The notes under the pieces were generated by a model. The model saw only the letters and a program-made list of their open reading frames with translations, made no database searches and was not told the origin of the DNA. DNA of 64,000 nt from Dyadobacter jiangsuensis (GTDB taxonomy: Bacteria > Bacteroidota > Bacteroidia > Cytophagales > Spirosomataceae), in NCBI RefSeq assembly GCF_003014695.1, contig NZ_PYAS01000011.1:186001-250000 (forward strand). Reading direction: 5' to 3'. The number at the start of each line of letters is the position of its first letter. Position 1 is the first letter of the stretch. The position numbers and the translations under genes are program-made. This document shows positions 49,477 to 59,465 of the stretch, in pieces.

Positions 49477-51705
49477 TTACAGCCGAGCGCCTTTCAGCCG
49501 CAGACTATTCATCACAACGGAAACCGAACTCAGGGCCATGGCTCCGCCGGCGATCATCGGATCGAGGAGGAAACCATTGATAGGGTAGAGGACGCCGGCG
49601 GCGATGGGAATGCCTATCACATTGTAAACGAATGCCCAGAAGAGGTTTTGTTTGATCGTTACCACCGTCTTGTGAGATAGCCGCAGGGCTTTGGGTAATG
49701 CCAGCAGGTCCGACGTAATCAGGGTCATTTTGGCTACGTCCATGGCGATGTCGGAGCCTTTGCCCATGGCTACGCTTACGTCCGCTTGCGCAAGAGCTTG
49801 CGAGTCGTTGATGCCGTCTCCGACCATTGCTACGGTTTTACCCTGGGCTTGCAACTTTTTGACAAATTGCATTTTATCGTCCGGCTTTACTTCCGCCAGA
49901 TAGCTGTCGATCCCGACCTGCGCCGCAACGGCTGCTGCCGTCTGTGCATTGTCACCTGTGAGCATATGCACTTCGATGCCCTGCGCATGCAGTTTTTCAA
50001 CTGCTTCGCGGGAAGTCGGCTTCAATTGGTCGGCAATGGCGACTAGCCCTGCGTGCTGGCCGTCGATCGCGATTCCGATCACGGTTTTGGCCTGTGCTGT
50101 GAGTACTTCATAGGCAGGTTGAAGCTCGGAGGCAATGCGAACGCCTTCTTTTGCAAGAAATTTCAAAGTGCCGATCATGTATTCGCTCCCGCCTGCGGTG
50201 CCCCGTATTCCGCTGCCGGTCAGGGATTGAAAGTCGGAGACATCGATTTTTGCGTCGTTTGCAATGTATTGCACGATAGCTTGCGCGAGCGGGTGTTCGG
50301 AGCGCGCTTCAAGTGCTTTTACTGCTGAGAGGTGTGTGCCCTCGTTTTCGAGCGAGCTTACCCACTGCCAATCGGTTACCTGAGGACGGCCCTCAGTGAG
50401 TGTACCTGTTTTATCGAGAATTACCGCGTCTACTTTGTAGGCTTTTTCCAGACTTTCGGCGTCGCGGATCAGGATATTGTTTTCAGCACCTTTGCCAACC
50501 CCTACCATCATAGCCGTCGGTGTAGCGAGACCGAGCGCACATGGGCAGGCTATCACAAGCACGGAAACCGCCGTAAGCATGGCCTGTGTAATTGCATTTT
50601 CCCCTCCCAGCAGCATCCACACGATGAAGGTGAGGATGGCGATACCGATCACGACGGGCACGAATATCCCGGCAATGCGGTCGGCAAGGCGCTGAACGGG
50701 CGCTTTGCTGCCCTGCGCGGCCTGAACGGTTTTGATAATCTGTGCCAGAACCGTTTGTTTGCCCACTTTTTCGGCAATGAATGTGAAGCTGCCGGTTTGG
50801 TTGAGTGTTCCTGCAAAAACGTTGTCGCCGGGTTTCTTTTCGGCCGGGATCGGTTCGCCGGTCATGAGGCTCTCGTCAACGAACGAGTTGCCGCTGGAAA
50901 CCTTACCGTCGACGGGGATTTTTTCGCCGGATCGGATAACAACCTCGTCGCCCAGGATTACCTCGCGCGCGGGTATTTCAATTTCCGTGCCGTCGCGGTA
51001 CACTCTCACGGTCTTGGGCTGCAAGCCGATGAGCTTCTTTAATGCATCGGAAGTATTCGATTTGGCGCGTTCCTCCATCAGTTTACCCAGCAAAATGAAG
51101 AAGATAATGACGGCCGCGGCCTCGAAATACACATGCGGATGCAGCCCGCGTGCATGCCAGAACGCAGGAAAAAATGTATTGAATGTGCTGAAAAGAAATG
51201 CTACCCCGGTACTGAGCGCTACAAGCGTATCCATATTGGCTTTGCCATGTTGCGCCTGCTTCCAGGCGTTCACGAAGAAATCTCTCCCGAAGATGAACAG
51301 GACGGGGATCGTCAGGGCAAGCATGATGTAGTTCGCATATTCCCAATCCATGAGAAACATGCCCAGTACCACCACCGGTGCCGTAAGTATGCCGGTATAA
51401 ATGGCCTTGTTTTTCAGGTTCTGGTAATGCTCCTGCTGGATTTTCTCCTGTTCCGCGAGAGCGTCTTCCTCATTGTCTTCAATAATGAGCCCGTAACCGA
51501 TGCTTTGCAGCACACGGTCCATATCGGGGAGATCGACGAGGTCGGGATCATACGATACCGACACCGACTGGTTGGCATAGTTCACCGCGGCATTCGTGAT
51601 CCCTTTCGTGTGACCCAGCATGGATTCCACGCTCACCGCACATGCCGCACAAGACATACCGGTGACCGGGAGTGTCACTTTTTTTATATCAATTGTCGTT
51701 TCCAT
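49477..51705 (-). CDS. copA: Copper-translocating P1B-type ATPase
   Basis: This 742-residue protein has one N-terminal HMA domain with GMSCAAC (16-22), six to eight membrane helices, the transmembrane CPC site (387-389) and the phosphorylation site DKTGT (431-435). It also has TGEPIP, and MVGDGINDSQAL in the hinge. It exports Cu(I) from the cytoplasm at the cost of ATP. It should receive copper from the CopZ-like protein encoded beyond the RhuM-Fic gene. Length and motifs are complete. Confidence 0.93.
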   Translation of the reverse strand: METTIDIKKVTLPVTGMSCAACAVSVESMLGHTKGITNAAVNYANQSVSVSYDPDLVDLPDMDRVLQSIGYGLIIEDNEEDALAEQEKIQQEHYQNLKNKAIYTGILTAPVVVLGMFLMDWEYANYIMLALTIPVLFIFGRDFFVNAWKQAQHGKANMDTLVALSTGVAFLFSTFNTFFPAFWHARGLHPHVYFEAAAVIIFFILLGKLMEERAKSNTSDALKKLIGLQPKTVRVYRDGTEIEIPAREVILGDEVVIRSGEKIPVDGKVSSGNSFVDESLMTGEPIPAEKKPGDNVFAGTLNQTGSFTFIAEKVGKQTVLAQIIKTVQAAQGSKAPVQRLADRIAGIFVPVVIGIAILTFIVWMLLGGENAITQAMLTAVSVLVIACPCALGLATPTAMMVGVGKGAENNILIRDAESLEKAYKVDAVILDKTGTLTEGRPQVTDWQWVSSLENEGTHLSAVKALEARSEHPLAQAIVQYIANDAKIDVSDFQSLTGSGIRGTAGGSEYMIGTLKFLAKEGVRIASELQPAYEVLTAQAKTVIGIAIDGQHAGLVAIADQLKPTSREAVEKLHAQGIEVHMLTGDNAQTAAAVAAQVGIDSYLAEVKPDDKMQFVKKLQAQGKTVAMVGDGINDSQALAQADVSVAMGKGSDIAMDVAKMTLITSDLLALPKALRLSHKTVVTIKQNLFWAFVYNVIGIPIAAGVLYPINGFLLDPMIAGGAMALSSVSVVMNSLRLKGARL

Positions 51706-51801
51706 AGTCTTTCAGAATTGGTATACAAAAGTAAAATCCAACTCTGCCGGCAGCATTACACAATTCTGGCTGCGGTTTACAACATTCATGGAAACGAGCC
51801 G

Positions 51802-52140
51802 CTATGCGAGGCGTGTGCCGTTTGGAACGGGGAAATCGGGGCTTGTCAGAATGACTTCGCCGTCGGGTAACACGTAGCCTGTCGTGAGGACTTCGGAGCG
51901 GAAATCGGCGATTTGCTTTGGAGGAAAATTGACCACGCAAAGTACCTGTTTGCCTATTAATTGCTCTTTGGCGTACCGTTTCGTGATTTGGGCGGAGCTG
52001 GGTTTGATACCAATTTCAGGACCGAGGTCAATGAGGAGCTTGTAAGCCGGCTTTCTCGCTTTCGGGAAATCGTCGACCTGAATGATCGTTCCGGCGCGCA
52101 GGTCGACCTGCTCAAATTCCTGCCAGGTAATCGTGCTCAT
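51802..52140 (-). CDS. csaA: tRNA-binding protein, CsaA-like
   Basis: This 112-residue protein is a single EMAP/OB-fold tRNA-binding domain: VDLRAGTIIQVDDFPKARKP, LLIDLGPEIGIKPSSAQIT, and VLCVVNFPPKQIADFRSEVL with the typical LTTGYVLPDGEVILTSPD. CsaA proteins bind tRNA and may act as an export chaperone. It is divergent from the lactonase gene, which starts about 100 bases away. Confidence 0.9.
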   Translation of the reverse strand: MSTITWQEFEQVDLRAGTIIQVDDFPKARKPAYKLLIDLGPEIGIKPSSAQITKRYAKEQLIGKQVLCVVNFPPKQIADFRSEVLTTGYVLPDGEVILTSPDFPVPNGTRLA

Positions 52141-52246
52141 GGGTTTCTGGTTTGATTTTAATGATACTTATCCGGCAAAGTAACATTAAAAATGCCTTTT
52201 GTCACCCTTTCCCAAACATTGAAGGGATTCATTTAAAACGCAAACG

Positions 52247-53350
52247 ATGAAAAAACTGCTGTTATCCGTTATATTACTTTCGGCGGGCCTCAAAGCCCTC
52301 GCACAGGACAGAAACATTACTTTTTACGTAGGTACGCAGGATAAGGGGGCGAATTCTTCCATCACCCGCTGCGAACTAAACCTTGCTTCGGGCCAGATTA
52401 CGCTTATCGACACCATCAACAAATCTGTTGCACCGGGCTATGTAGCCATTTCACCCAACAAGCGGAACCTTTACGCGATCGGGTCGGACAATAAGGTATC
52501 TGCCTATGCCATCGGCGCCGACCGCAAGCTTACATTTTTGAATAGCCAATCATCGGAAGGCATGGGGCCGTGCCACGTGTCGGTGCATCCGGCGGGCAAG
52601 ATGGCTTTTGTGTCAAACTATGGCGGCGGGAGTTTTTCGGCTTACAACATTAGCGAGGATGGAAAACTGAGTGCGCCTGTCTATAAAGAGCAATATACCG
52701 GCACAGGCCCGAATGCCAAACGCCAGGAGAAGGCGCACGCGCATTTCGCGACGGCGAGCCCGGATGGAAAATACGTATATGTAACCGATTTGGGAAGTGA
52801 TAAAGTGATGAATTACAGCATCGATGCCAATGCCGGAAAATTGACGCCCAACGCCGCACAACCATTTTCCTCAGGCAAACCGGGTGCAGGGCCGCGCCAT
52901 TTGGTCATTCATCCTTCGGGCAAGCGATTGTTTCTGCTCAATGAACTCGACGCTACCGTAACGTCCTGCTCGATCGATAAAAAAGGGGTGATTACGGCTA
53001 TCAAAACATATCCTACGATCCCTGCGGATTATTCGGGCCCCTCAAATACGAGCGCTGCCGTGCATTTGCACCCGAACGGGAAGTTTGTCTACGTTTCCAA
53101 TCGCGGCCATAACTCGATCACCGCATTCAAAATACTCGGCAATGGGGAGCTGGAAATGGTAGATCAGCAGACGAAATCCATCGCTACGCCGCGTGATTTC
53201 AATATTGATCCGACAGGCAAGTATCTGATTGTGGCCAATCAGGCGTCGGATAACCTGGTCGTGTATGATATAGATGCAGCAACGGGCAAGTTCACGTTCA
53301 AGCACGAAAGCATTGGCGTGAAGTTGCCCATTTGCGTAGCATTCCTCTGA
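52247..53350 (+). CDS. Secreted lactonase-family (6-phosphogluconolactonase-like) beta-propeller protein
   Basis: This 367-residue protein has a signal peptide (MKKLLLSVILLSAGLKALAQ). The seven-bladed propeller repeats of the lactonase family follow, for example MGPCHVSVHPAGKMAFVSNY, GAGPRHLVIHPSGKRLFLLN and AAVHLHPNGKFVYVSNRGHN. The family includes YbhE-type 6-phosphogluconolactonase, but secreted members probably act on other lactones. It stands alone on the plus strand. Confidence 0.87.
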   Translation: MKKLLLSVILLSAGLKALAQDRNITFYVGTQDKGANSSITRCELNLASGQITLIDTINKSVAPGYVAISPNKRNLYAIGSDNKVSAYAIGADRKLTFLNSQSSEGMGPCHVSVHPAGKMAFVSNYGGGSFSAYNISEDGKLSAPVYKEQYTGTGPNAKRQEKAHAHFATASPDGKYVYVTDLGSDKVMNYSIDANAGKLTPNAAQPFSSGKPGAGPRHLVIHPSGKRLFLLNELDATVTSCSIDKKGVITAIKTYPTIPADYSGPSNTSAAVHLHPNGKFVYVSNRGHNSITAFKILGNGELEMVDQQTKSIATPRDFNIDPTGKYLIVANQASDNLVVYDIDAATGKFTFKHESIGVKLPICVAFL

Positions 53351-53380
53351 GTAATTTAAAATCGGAGCTTAACGAGATGG

Positions 53381-54787
53381 TCAGAGTTTTCTGGCCATTT
53401 TGTTTTGGTAGTAATTCAAAAAGTCCTCCAATTGCTCGACAGGCATTTTGCGGGCGATGATCTTTTTGTTTTTGTCCAGAACATAAATCGTTGGCGTCGT
53501 TACCACGTCGAACTTCCGGTTGAAATCAATCTGGTTCAATGCATCGTAGCCATTGATCAGTTCTTCCAGGTGATAAGTTTTCACGAAGGACTTCCATTCC
53601 TCGATATTATGCTCGGTCGAGATGGCCATTACCTTGATACCGTTGGCTTTGTTTTTCTCGTAAAACGCTTTCAGCACCGGAGAAGCTTCCTTGCAATGTC
53701 CGCAGGTAGGGGCGAAGAAGAAGAGCACGGTGTAATTGGCGTCGATGGTCTGAACACTTACTTTTTTACCGGCAGGGTCGGTCAGCGTGAGGGCCGGGAA
53801 AGTCTTATTCACCAGCAGATCCTTCATCGTTGCGACTTTTTCGGCAATGCGTTTTTTCACATCTTCCGAAACGCCCATCTCGCCGGAAAGGTAATATTTG
53901 TTGGCCATATACACCCAAACGGCCTCCGTTCCAACGGTTTTGGGATTTTCGTATTGATTCGTAATGTAAAATACCGTCCATGCTTTCAGGTCCTTGTTCG
54001 GCGAAACCTTCTTCACGATCAGATCAGCGTCTTTGATAATCGAATCGGGGACCTGGACGACCAGATTTTTGAAATACCGTTCTATTTTAGGTTCGAAAAA
54101 GGGCGTATTGACGATCCGTGGGTCGGAGAAATCGAATGCGTCCCAGTAATGCGCCTTATAATAGTTGAAAACCCACATCGAGTCGGTTTTGCCGTTGGCT
54201 AGTTTCGGTGCTGCGGGGATTTCTGGATCCGCCGACATTTTGAGCAGCTGCGATGTGAAGGTTCCCGCGTTTTCTGACAGCAGCTTCTTGCGATAGGTGC
54301 CAAATCCGTCCTGAATAGTCCGGATACGTGCCTGTGCCTCCGGTGTCGTCTGCTTGCTAAGTGCCTCGATCTCCTTGCTGCCTTTGGCTAATTCTTTTCG
54401 ATAATTGTAGAAAAGCTCGTTTTCTTTGGAGCCGGTGATTTGGATGGAGGTGTTCACATCGGCAGAGTCGGCTTCGAGGGCGATGTTGTTTTCCTTACCG
54501 GAATAGATCAGCTCGATCATTTTCTGGTTGCCGGGGAAGAGGATCACGTAGAGACCGCCCGGAAGTGCAGTTTTGCCTTCGAATACAATCTTTCCGTTGG
54601 CATCTGCCTTGGCTGTATCTTTCGGGACAAATTGCGTGGCATTCCGATTGTAATGCCCGATCACGAATGACGAATCGCGGAATCCCTTAATGGTGGCCTC
54701 GATGCGGTAGCCCTGGGAATAAGCGGAGGAAAAAAAGCCGAAAGCGGCCAGCAGCAGCAAAAGGTAAGTGCGGGTATAATCTCTCAT
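53381..54787 (-). CDS. TlpA-like thiol-disulfide protein with DUF4369-type N-terminus
   Basis: This 468-residue protein has a signal peptide (to AYSQG). A beta-rich DUF4369-type region follows (YRIEATIKGFRDSSFVIGHY), then a helical middle (DUF5106-like), and a C-terminal thioredoxin domain with FFAPTCGHCKEASPVLKAF (CxxC = CGHC). Such proteins reduce disulfides in the periplasm of Bacteroidota. It is convergent with the lactonase gene. The substrate is unknown. Confidence 0.88.
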   Translation of the reverse strand: MRDYTRTYLLLLLAAFGFFSSAYSQGYRIEATIKGFRDSSFVIGHYNRNATQFVPKDTAKADANGKIVFEGKTALPGGLYVILFPGNQKMIELIYSGKENNIALEADSADVNTSIQITGSKENELFYNYRKELAKGSKEIEALSKQTTPEAQARIRTIQDGFGTYRKKLLSENAGTFTSQLLKMSADPEIPAAPKLANGKTDSMWVFNYYKAHYWDAFDFSDPRIVNTPFFEPKIERYFKNLVVQVPDSIIKDADLIVKKVSPNKDLKAWTVFYITNQYENPKTVGTEAVWVYMANKYYLSGEMGVSEDVKKRIAEKVATMKDLLVNKTFPALTLTDPAGKKVSVQTIDANYTVLFFFAPTCGHCKEASPVLKAFYEKNKANGIKVMAISTEHNIEEWKSFVKTYHLEELINGYDALNQIDFNRKFDVVTTPTIYVLDKNKKIIARKMPVEQLEDFLNYYQNKMARKL

Positions 54788-54892
54788 CAGGCTATGGAAA
54801 GTTTGCTTTAAAGCAGTTTATTGGATTATTTCAAAGTTTGAAGTCTGTAAAATTAACTTCAAAACGCTAACATCAGCAGGGTTCTTATTCAA

Positions 54893-55663
54893 ATGTTTTA
54901 TTTTCTCTCCAAAGCGATCGACTTTCTCATAATGCCGCTCAGCATTGTGTTTTTTATACTTATCTACTCATTTTTGACCAAAAGCAACTACCGCAGGAAG
55001 CTGGCGCTAGGTTTTATAATTGTGGCATTTGCGCTGGCATCCAACTCCTACCTGGTTACAAAAGCGATCAATGCATGGGAGCCCAAGTTTGTGAATCTGG
55101 TCGAGGTAAGGAAAACATACGACGTCGGTATCCTGCTTTCCGGCGGGTTGATTACGATGACGACACCCAGGCAGGATCATCCGGCAATGGGCAGCCATGG
55201 CGACAGGGTCCTGCAAGCATATCTGCTCTACAAGCACGGTAAAATCAGAAAAATATTGATCACGGGGATCAGCGGGGAAGAATTGATGTCCCGTAAGCTT
55301 GGCGAAACGCGTCAGGCGGCCACGTTATTGGCGAGTTGGGGCGTGCCGGCAAAGGACATTCTGTTCGAGGAAAAAGCACGCAACACACATGAGAATGCCG
55401 TGTACTCGGGCCGGATCCTGAATAAAATGTTCCCTTCCGGAAAATACCTGCTGATTACCTCCGCATTTCACATGCGCCGGTCGGCCGGGTGTTTCGAAAA
55501 AGTGGGGATCCAAACAGACCCCTTCCCGGCCGACTTTCGTGGGGGATATAACCAGCTCTCCATTCATAAACTGGTGCCGGACCCCGAGGCCTTTGCCTAC
55601 TTTTGCATGCTATGGCATGAATTCGTAGGGTATGTAGCCTATAAAGCAGTGGGTTACTGCTAA
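54893..55663 (+). CDS. YdcF-family protein (ElyC/SanA type)
   Basis: This 256-residue protein has two N-terminal membrane segments and then the YdcF fold: VGILLSGGLITMTTPRQDHP, RVLQAYLLYKHGKIRKILIT, EEKARNTHENAVYSGRI and LLITSAFHMRRSAGCFEKVG. ElyC-type relatives take part in envelope polysaccharide metabolism in enterobacteria. The catalytic role is not known. It is convergent with pfkA, 12 bases apart. Confidence 0.87.
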   Translation: MFYFLSKAIDFLIMPLSIVFFILIYSFLTKSNYRRKLALGFIIVAFALASNSYLVTKAINAWEPKFVNLVEVRKTYDVGILLSGGLITMTTPRQDHPAMGSHGDRVLQAYLLYKHGKIRKILITGISGEELMSRKLGETRQAATLLASWGVPAKDILFEEKARNTHENAVYSGRILNKMFPSGKYLLITSAFHMRRSAGCFEKVGIQTDPFPADFRGGYNQLSIHKLVPDPEAFAYFCMLWHEFVGYVAYKAVGYC

Positions 55664-55675
55664 TTTCTGCCTGTG

Positions 55676-56650
55676 TTATACACTCAGGATCTTCACCATT
55701 CTCAACAAATCCTCGTTGATTGGCTTCGGAAGTCTGATAGTATCTTCGAAAGGCGTATAAACCAGCTCATTGTTGATAATGCCGGCCATTACATTCTTTT
55801 GTCCTGCAATAAGGCCTTCCAATGCGCCCAATCCAAGGCGGCTTGCCAGGATACGGTCGTATGCAGATGGCGTTCCTCCGCGTTGGGTATGGCCCAGTGT
55901 GGTTACACGGATATCCGCATTCTCATCCACCTGCACCTTGATTTTGTCGGCTACTTCCTGCGCGCTGCCTTCTTCGTCGCCTTCCGCCACGATAATGATG
56001 GAAGATGATTTTGAACGGCTCCATCCCTGTTTCAGGGTTTCTACAACCTGCGAGATCGGGGTCAGGACTTCGGGAACCATTACAAGCTCCGCACCGCCTG
56101 CAATACCCGACTGGATAGCGATATAGCCTGAGTCGCGGCCCATTACTTCGATGAAGAAGATACGGTCGTGTGAGCTGGCGGTATCACGGATACGGTCGAT
56201 CGCGTCCAATGCGGTGTTCACGGCGGTATCAAAACCAATGGTGTAATCAGTTCCGTACAAATCGTTGTCGATTGTTCCGGGAGCACCTACGGTAGGGATA
56301 CCGTACTCGTTGCCAAAGATCATCGCGCCGGTGAAAGTACCGTTACCGCCAATGGCGATCAGTCCTTCGATACCGAGTGCCTGCAAGTTGTCGTATGCCT
56401 TCTTGCGGCCTTCGGGAGTCATAAATTCCTTGCTTCTCGCTGATTTAAGGATGGTACCTCCCCTTTGAACTATATTGCTGACCGAGTGAGATTCCATCTT
56501 GTAGACATCTCCTGCGATCATTCCGCTATATCCTCTTCTGATTCCAAATACTTCAATACCATGGTAGCATGCTCCCCGTACTACCGCCCGGATGCAGGCG
56601 TTCATACCAGGGGCATCTCCTCCTGAGGTAAAAACTCCAATTCGTTTCAT
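55676..56650 (-). CDS. pfkA: ATP-dependent 6-phosphofructokinase
   Basis: This 324-residue protein has the PfkA layout: TSGGDAPGMNACIRAVVRGA at the start, GIRRGYSGMI, the catalytic PGTIDNDLYGTDYTIGFDTA with Asp, and MGRDSGYIA. It phosphorylates fructose-6-phosphate in glycolysis. The ATP/Mg loop reads IGGNGTFTGA where E. coli has GGDGS, so the metal-binding Asp is an Asn. This may be a subgroup trait. The length is typical of the short bacterial enzyme. Confidence 0.92.
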   Translation of the reverse strand: MKRIGVFTSGGDAPGMNACIRAVVRGACYHGIEVFGIRRGYSGMIAGDVYKMESHSVSNIVQRGGTILKSARSKEFMTPEGRKKAYDNLQALGIEGLIAIGGNGTFTGAMIFGNEYGIPTVGAPGTIDNDLYGTDYTIGFDTAVNTALDAIDRIRDTASSHDRIFFIEVMGRDSGYIAIQSGIAGGAELVMVPEVLTPISQVVETLKQGWSRSKSSSIIIVAEGDEEGSAQEVADKIKVQVDENADIRVTTLGHTQRGGTPSAYDRILASRLGLGALEGLIAGQKNVMAGIINNELVYTPFEDTIRLPKPINEDLLRMVKILSV

Positions 56651-56721
56651 TTAATAATTTCGGGTTACTTCTAATCTTTCTATGTACAGCTCCGTATTGA
56701 ACCTTAAAGGCACAATTTCCG

Positions 56722-56729
56722 CAAATTTA
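56722..56729 (-). promoter_or_regulatory. Candidate -7 box of pfkA
   Basis: On the minus strand TAAATTTG fits TAnnTTTG about 70 bases before the pfkA start. No clear TTTG is seen 19 bases further upstream. The remaining gap to yfhO (56730-56972) is AT-rich without a gene. Confidence 0.35.
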
Positions 56730-56972
56730 TCCGGTATTTTCTTAAAATATATGCCTTGATTCTTAATTATGTTAAAAAAATGCCGGAACAAGATTCGTTT
56801 TTAGCATCTCAAACATATACCAATACTCATATATTTGCGCCGGTTAATGGAAATTTAATATCCCTCAACCGACGTTCGTTGCTACTATTACTGTTTGAAA
56901 AGTCATATTTAGGGCGGGCCGTGTGCGGTACCGCTTTCATCCGAAATCAACCCGTAGCTTAATATTACCAAA

Positions 56973-59465
56973 ATGAAAAATCTGTTCTCCTGGCAACGTC
57001 TCTGGCCTCACCTGGTAGCTGTCATCGGTTTTATGATCTTGTCCGTCGCTTACGTTTCACCGGTGCTGCAAGGCAAGAAACTCAGTGCTACCGACGAGAT
57101 CCAGGCGCTGGGCGGTGCGCGGGAGGTAATGGATTATCATAAGCAAACGGGCGAACGGTCGTGGTGGACCAACGGCATGTTCGCCGGGATGCCTGCGTAC
57201 CTCGTCTCGGCCGACTATCCCACCAGTATTCCTACTAAAATCGGGCAGGGAGTGAACAAGCTGCTGCCTGCACCGGCTAATTATTTCCTGATCGGCATGG
57301 TAAGCGCTTATGTGCTGTTCCTTGTACTCGGGGCAGGCGGATGGCTTGCGGCAATAGGGGCGGTGGCTTTCTCCTTCTCCTGTTTCAATGTCATAAACCT
57401 GGAAGCGGGGCATATTTCGCAGGTTATTGCAATCATGTATGCTCCGGGTGTGCTCGCAGGTGTAATACTCGCTTTCCGTCGTAACTGGCTGGTAGGAGCG
57501 GCACTCACTGCATTTTTCCTTTCGCTTGAGTTGTATGCCAACCACGTGCAGATTACCTACTACCTCGGGATCGGCATTATCATCCTGGTGATTATGGAAA
57601 GCATTACCCTGATCAAAAAGGGGCTTGCCAAAGACCTGGTGATGATTCTTGGCGGGCTTGCCCTGGCTGCCGTTGTCGCGGTTGGTACGCACACGACAAG
57701 GCTTTGGAACGCCTATGACTATACCAAGGAAACGATCCGCGGTAAATCGGAGCTGACGGCAACGGGCAAAGATGCCGCTGCTAAAAAGGGCAACGGCCTC
57801 GACAAAGAATATGCATTTACATACAGTTACGGATTGGGAGAGCTGCTCACATTGGTGATCCCGAATGCGTATGGAGGTGCCTCCTATGGCCCCCTTTCGA
57901 ATACTTCGGAGACCTATAAATTGGTGACCAGCCGCGGTATCGATGCCGCCACGGCCACGAATATCGTCCAGCAACTCCCGCTCTATTGGGGTGACCAGCC
58001 GATCATGGGCGGGCCTAACTACATTGGTGCGATCGTTTTCTTCCTGTTTGTACTCGGTTTGTTCATTGTTAAAAATCCATTGAAATACTGGGCCGCTGGG
58101 GTGATCGTGCTTTACGTGATCTGGGCGCTCGGAAAAAGTTTGGCGGGGATCAACTACCTGTTTTTCGACTACTTCCCGATGTTCAACAAATTCCGGGCGA
58201 TGACGATGGTGATCTCGCTGGCACAATTGCTGATGGTATTGGTGGGCGTTTTGGCGCTGTCGACGATTGCCCAGCGGAAGATCTCGTTCAAAGAATTTCA
58301 GAAGCCTTTCCTGACGTCAGTAGCCATTACTGCCGGGCTCATGCTCGTGATGGCATTGCTGCCGGGGTTGTTTTTCAGTTTCAAGGGCGCGAACGATCCG
58401 ATGGCCGCGCTTGCGCAGCAGTATGGACAACAAGTCCAAAGCCCTGAATTTGGTCAGCAGATTCTGAACACTGTTATCCAGGACCGCGAAGGCCTCATGA
58501 AAGGCGACGCGATCCGCGGATTGATATTCATTGCGCTGGCCGCCGCATTGGTGTGGTTTTATGCCCAGGATAAGCTGAAACCGGCGGTATTTTACACCGT
58601 ATTACTTGTGCTGGTTATTTTTGATTTGTTCGGGGTTGATAAGCGATACCTCAATAATGATGATTTCGTAAGCGCTTACGTGGCCCAAGGGGTTACCACT
58701 CCGTCGCCGGCCGACGAGCAGATCCTCCGCGATACCGATCCGGATTACCGGGTATACGATGTGGCTTCGCAGGGAGGGCCGTTCAACAGTGCACAGGCAT
58801 CTTATTTCCATAAATCATTGGGCGGTTATCACGCCGCCAAAATGCGCCGCTACCAGGAGCTTTTCGAGAATCAGTTTTTTACCGAAAAGCCTAATATGGA
58901 AGTGTTGAATATGCTGAATGCCAAGTATTTCATCACCCCTGACCAGCAAGGTAACAAGGTCGCGCAGCCCAACCCGCAGGCTTACGGCCACGCGTGGTTC
59001 GTGAAATCCTTCAAAATCGTGCCGAATGCGGATGCCGAAATGGCCGCCTTGCGCACGGTAAACCTGCGCTCGGAAGCCGTGGTGGACCAGCGTTTTGCAT
59101 CCAAACTGGAAGGCCTTAAAGCCGGTGCCGACTCGACCGCCAAAATCAGCCTGATTTCCTATAAACCCAACGAGCTGGTGTATGAAACCAACGCCAACGC
59201 GGAAGGACTGGCAGTGTTTTCAGAGATTTACTACAATGTCCGCAACGAATGGCAGGTGACGATCGACGACAAACCGGCGGATATGCTGCGCGCCAATTAC
59301 GTGCTGCGTGCATTGCGCGTACCTGCGGGCAAGCACACGATCAAGTTCCGCTTCGAACCGGTTTCGGTGGCTGCGGGTAGTAAAATCGACCTTGTAAGCT
59401 CATTGCTGCTCGTCGGGCTGATCGCCGGTGCGCTCTTCGTTGAATCCAAAAAGAAGAGTGTATGA
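56973..59465 (+). CDS. YfhO-family membrane protein
   Basis: This 830-residue protein has about 12-14 membrane segments followed by a periplasmic C-terminal domain and one last membrane helix. YfhO traits include the loop with DEIQALGGAREVMDYHKQTG, ERSWWTNGMFAGMPAYLVSA (typical WTN...GMP), and the C-terminal VFSEIYYNVRNEWQVTIDDK. YfhO in Gram-positives glycosylates lipoteichoic acids (GT-C fold). Here it probably attaches sugars to envelope molecules. It overlaps the next gene by 4 bases. Confidence 0.88.
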   Translation: MKNLFSWQRLWPHLVAVIGFMILSVAYVSPVLQGKKLSATDEIQALGGAREVMDYHKQTGERSWWTNGMFAGMPAYLVSADYPTSIPTKIGQGVNKLLPAPANYFLIGMVSAYVLFLVLGAGGWLAAIGAVAFSFSCFNVINLEAGHISQVIAIMYAPGVLAGVILAFRRNWLVGAALTAFFLSLELYANHVQITYYLGIGIIILVIMESITLIKKGLAKDLVMILGGLALAAVVAVGTHTTRLWNAYDYTKETIRGKSELTATGKDAAAKKGNGLDKEYAFTYSYGLGELLTLVIPNAYGGASYGPLSNTSETYKLVTSRGIDAATATNIVQQLPLYWGDQPIMGGPNYIGAIVFFLFVLGLFIVKNPLKYWAAGVIVLYVIWALGKSLAGINYLFFDYFPMFNKFRAMTMVISLAQLLMVLVGVLALSTIAQRKISFKEFQKPFLTSVAITAGLMLVMALLPGLFFSFKGANDPMAALAQQYGQQVQSPEFGQQILNTVIQDREGLMKGDAIRGLIFIALAAALVWFYAQDKLKPAVFYTVLLVLVIFDLFGVDKRYLNNDDFVSAYVAQGVTTPSPADEQILRDTDPDYRVYDVASQGGPFNSAQASYFHKSLGGYHAAKMRRYQELFENQFFTEKPNMEVLNMLNAKYFITPDQQGNKVAQPNPQAYGHAWFVKSFKIVPNADAEMAALRTVNLRSEAVVDQRFASKLEGLKAGADSTAKISLISYKPNELVYETNANAEGLAVFSEIYYNVRNEWQVTIDDKPADMLRANYVLRALRVPAGKHTIKFRFEPVSVAAGSKIDLVSSLLLVGLIAGALFVESKKKSV

